Origin: Verrucomicrobiia bacterium
GTDB lineage: Bacteria > Verrucomicrobiota > Verrucomicrobiia > JABWAM01
Assembly: GCA_013360985.1 (NCBI GenBank)
Contig: JABWAM010000020.1
Span: 1-16,820 of the forward strand
Length of the DNA: 16,820 nt
Direction of reading: 5' to 3'
Positions within the stretch are counted from its first letter, which is position 1, and every line of letters begins with the position of its first letter. Below the pieces are notes generated by a model. That model saw only the letters and a program-made list of their open reading frames with translations. It ran no database searches and was not told the DNA's origin. The translations under genes and the position numbers were made by a program. This document shows, in pieces, positions 16,503 through 16,820 of the stretch.

Positions 16503-16820
16503 TTACCCGTCCGCCGCCACGCCGGGGAGCATCGGGACAAAGCGGACGCCCATCACTTCTTCCACGTCCCGCGCGCCGTCGGCGCGCCGAGTGACGAGGG
16601 TGAGCGACTGCGCTCCCTCCGCGGGCCCGATCGGAGCCACCAGCCGTCCGCCGGGGCGCAACTGATCCAGGAGCCGCGGCGGCAAGGCCACGGGCGCGGC
16701 GGTCAGGAGGATCGCGTCGTAGGGCGCGTGTTCGGGCCAACCTTCGAATCCATCGCCGCATCGGATCCGCGCGTTGCGGACGCCGATCTCCGCAAGCCGG
16801 CGGCACGCCTCCCGCGCGAG
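16503..16820 (-). CDS. pcm: Protein-L-isoaspartate O-methyltransferase, 3' part
   Basis: The C-terminal 105 residues of an S-adenosylmethionine-dependent methyltransferase that starts repair of isoaspartyl residues in aged proteins. The 5' end is beyond the window. Visible family features are LAREACRRLAEIG followed by IRCGDGFEGWPEHAPYDAI (the SAM-binding core, with the GDG and DAI motifs), LLTAAP, LLDQLRPGGRLVAPIGP, and the C-terminal VRFVPM. The order of motifs and the ending match the usual C-terminus. The reading frame is open to the edge at 16820. It lies upstream of dnaE in the same direction and may share its transcript. Confidence 0.9.
   Translation of the reverse strand, partial: LAREACRRLAEIGVRNARIRCGDGFEGWPEHAPYDAILLTAAPVALPPRLLDQLRPGGRLVAPIGPAEGAQSLTLVTRRADGARDVEEVMGVRFVPMLPGVAADG

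Overview
The window is a GC-rich, densely packed bacterial chromosome segment (clearly above 60% G+C by eye). The best guess for the host is a member of the PVC group, probably Verrucomicrobiota. Support comes from a beta-propeller glycosidase-like protein with a C-terminal beta-sandwich of a type common there, from the composition of the cbb3 oxidase cluster with its accessory membrane protein, and from the rarity of strong Shine-Dalgarno sequences. No rRNA or other taxonomic marker is present, so this placement is inference.

Layout. Positions 1-137 hold one copy of a roughly 80-bp dispersed repeat. Positions 138-4010 (minus strand) look like one transcription unit: acetolactate synthase large subunit (ilvB), a secreted L,D-transpeptidase, and a membrane-anchored SGNH/GDSL hydrolase, with a 25-bp gap and then a 4-bp overlap. 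A 367-bp divergent intergenic region follows. It carries a perfect 36-bp palindrome. mnmA (tRNA 2-thiouridylase) is on the plus strand at 4378-5472.

Positions 5494-8916 (minus strand) are a compact cbb3-type cytochrome c oxidase operon. In transcription order it encodes a small accessory membrane protein, a CcoS-like maturation protein, CcoN, CcoO and an unusual mono-haem CcoP-like cytochrome. Three of its junctions are tight: two ATGA-type 4-bp overlaps and one 7-bp gap. A promoter-like sequence lies just upstream of its first gene.

Positions 8917-9475 are intergenic and packed with repeats: two further copies of the 80-bp repeat (one inverted), plus a 30-bp element also found beside the 36-bp palindrome. 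Positions 9476-12817 have a different character, with visibly lower G+C in parts and unlike functions. They hold a GH32/43-like propeller protein with a structured upstream hairpin, a small conserved gene broken by an apparent one-base deletion, and an Orc1/Cdc6-like AAA+ ATPase preceded by an AT-rich region with phased GTTTATC elements.

Positions 12925-16820 (minus strand) return to housekeeping genes: dnaE (DNA polymerase III alpha, with an apparently intact PHP metal site) and the 3' part of pcm (protein-L-isoaspartate O-methyltransferase), which runs off the window edge. I do not see a complete new multi-gene system. The most notable items are the dispersed repeat family, the large palindrome, the mono-haem oxidase subunit, the ATPase with its putative operator, and the frameshifted small gene.
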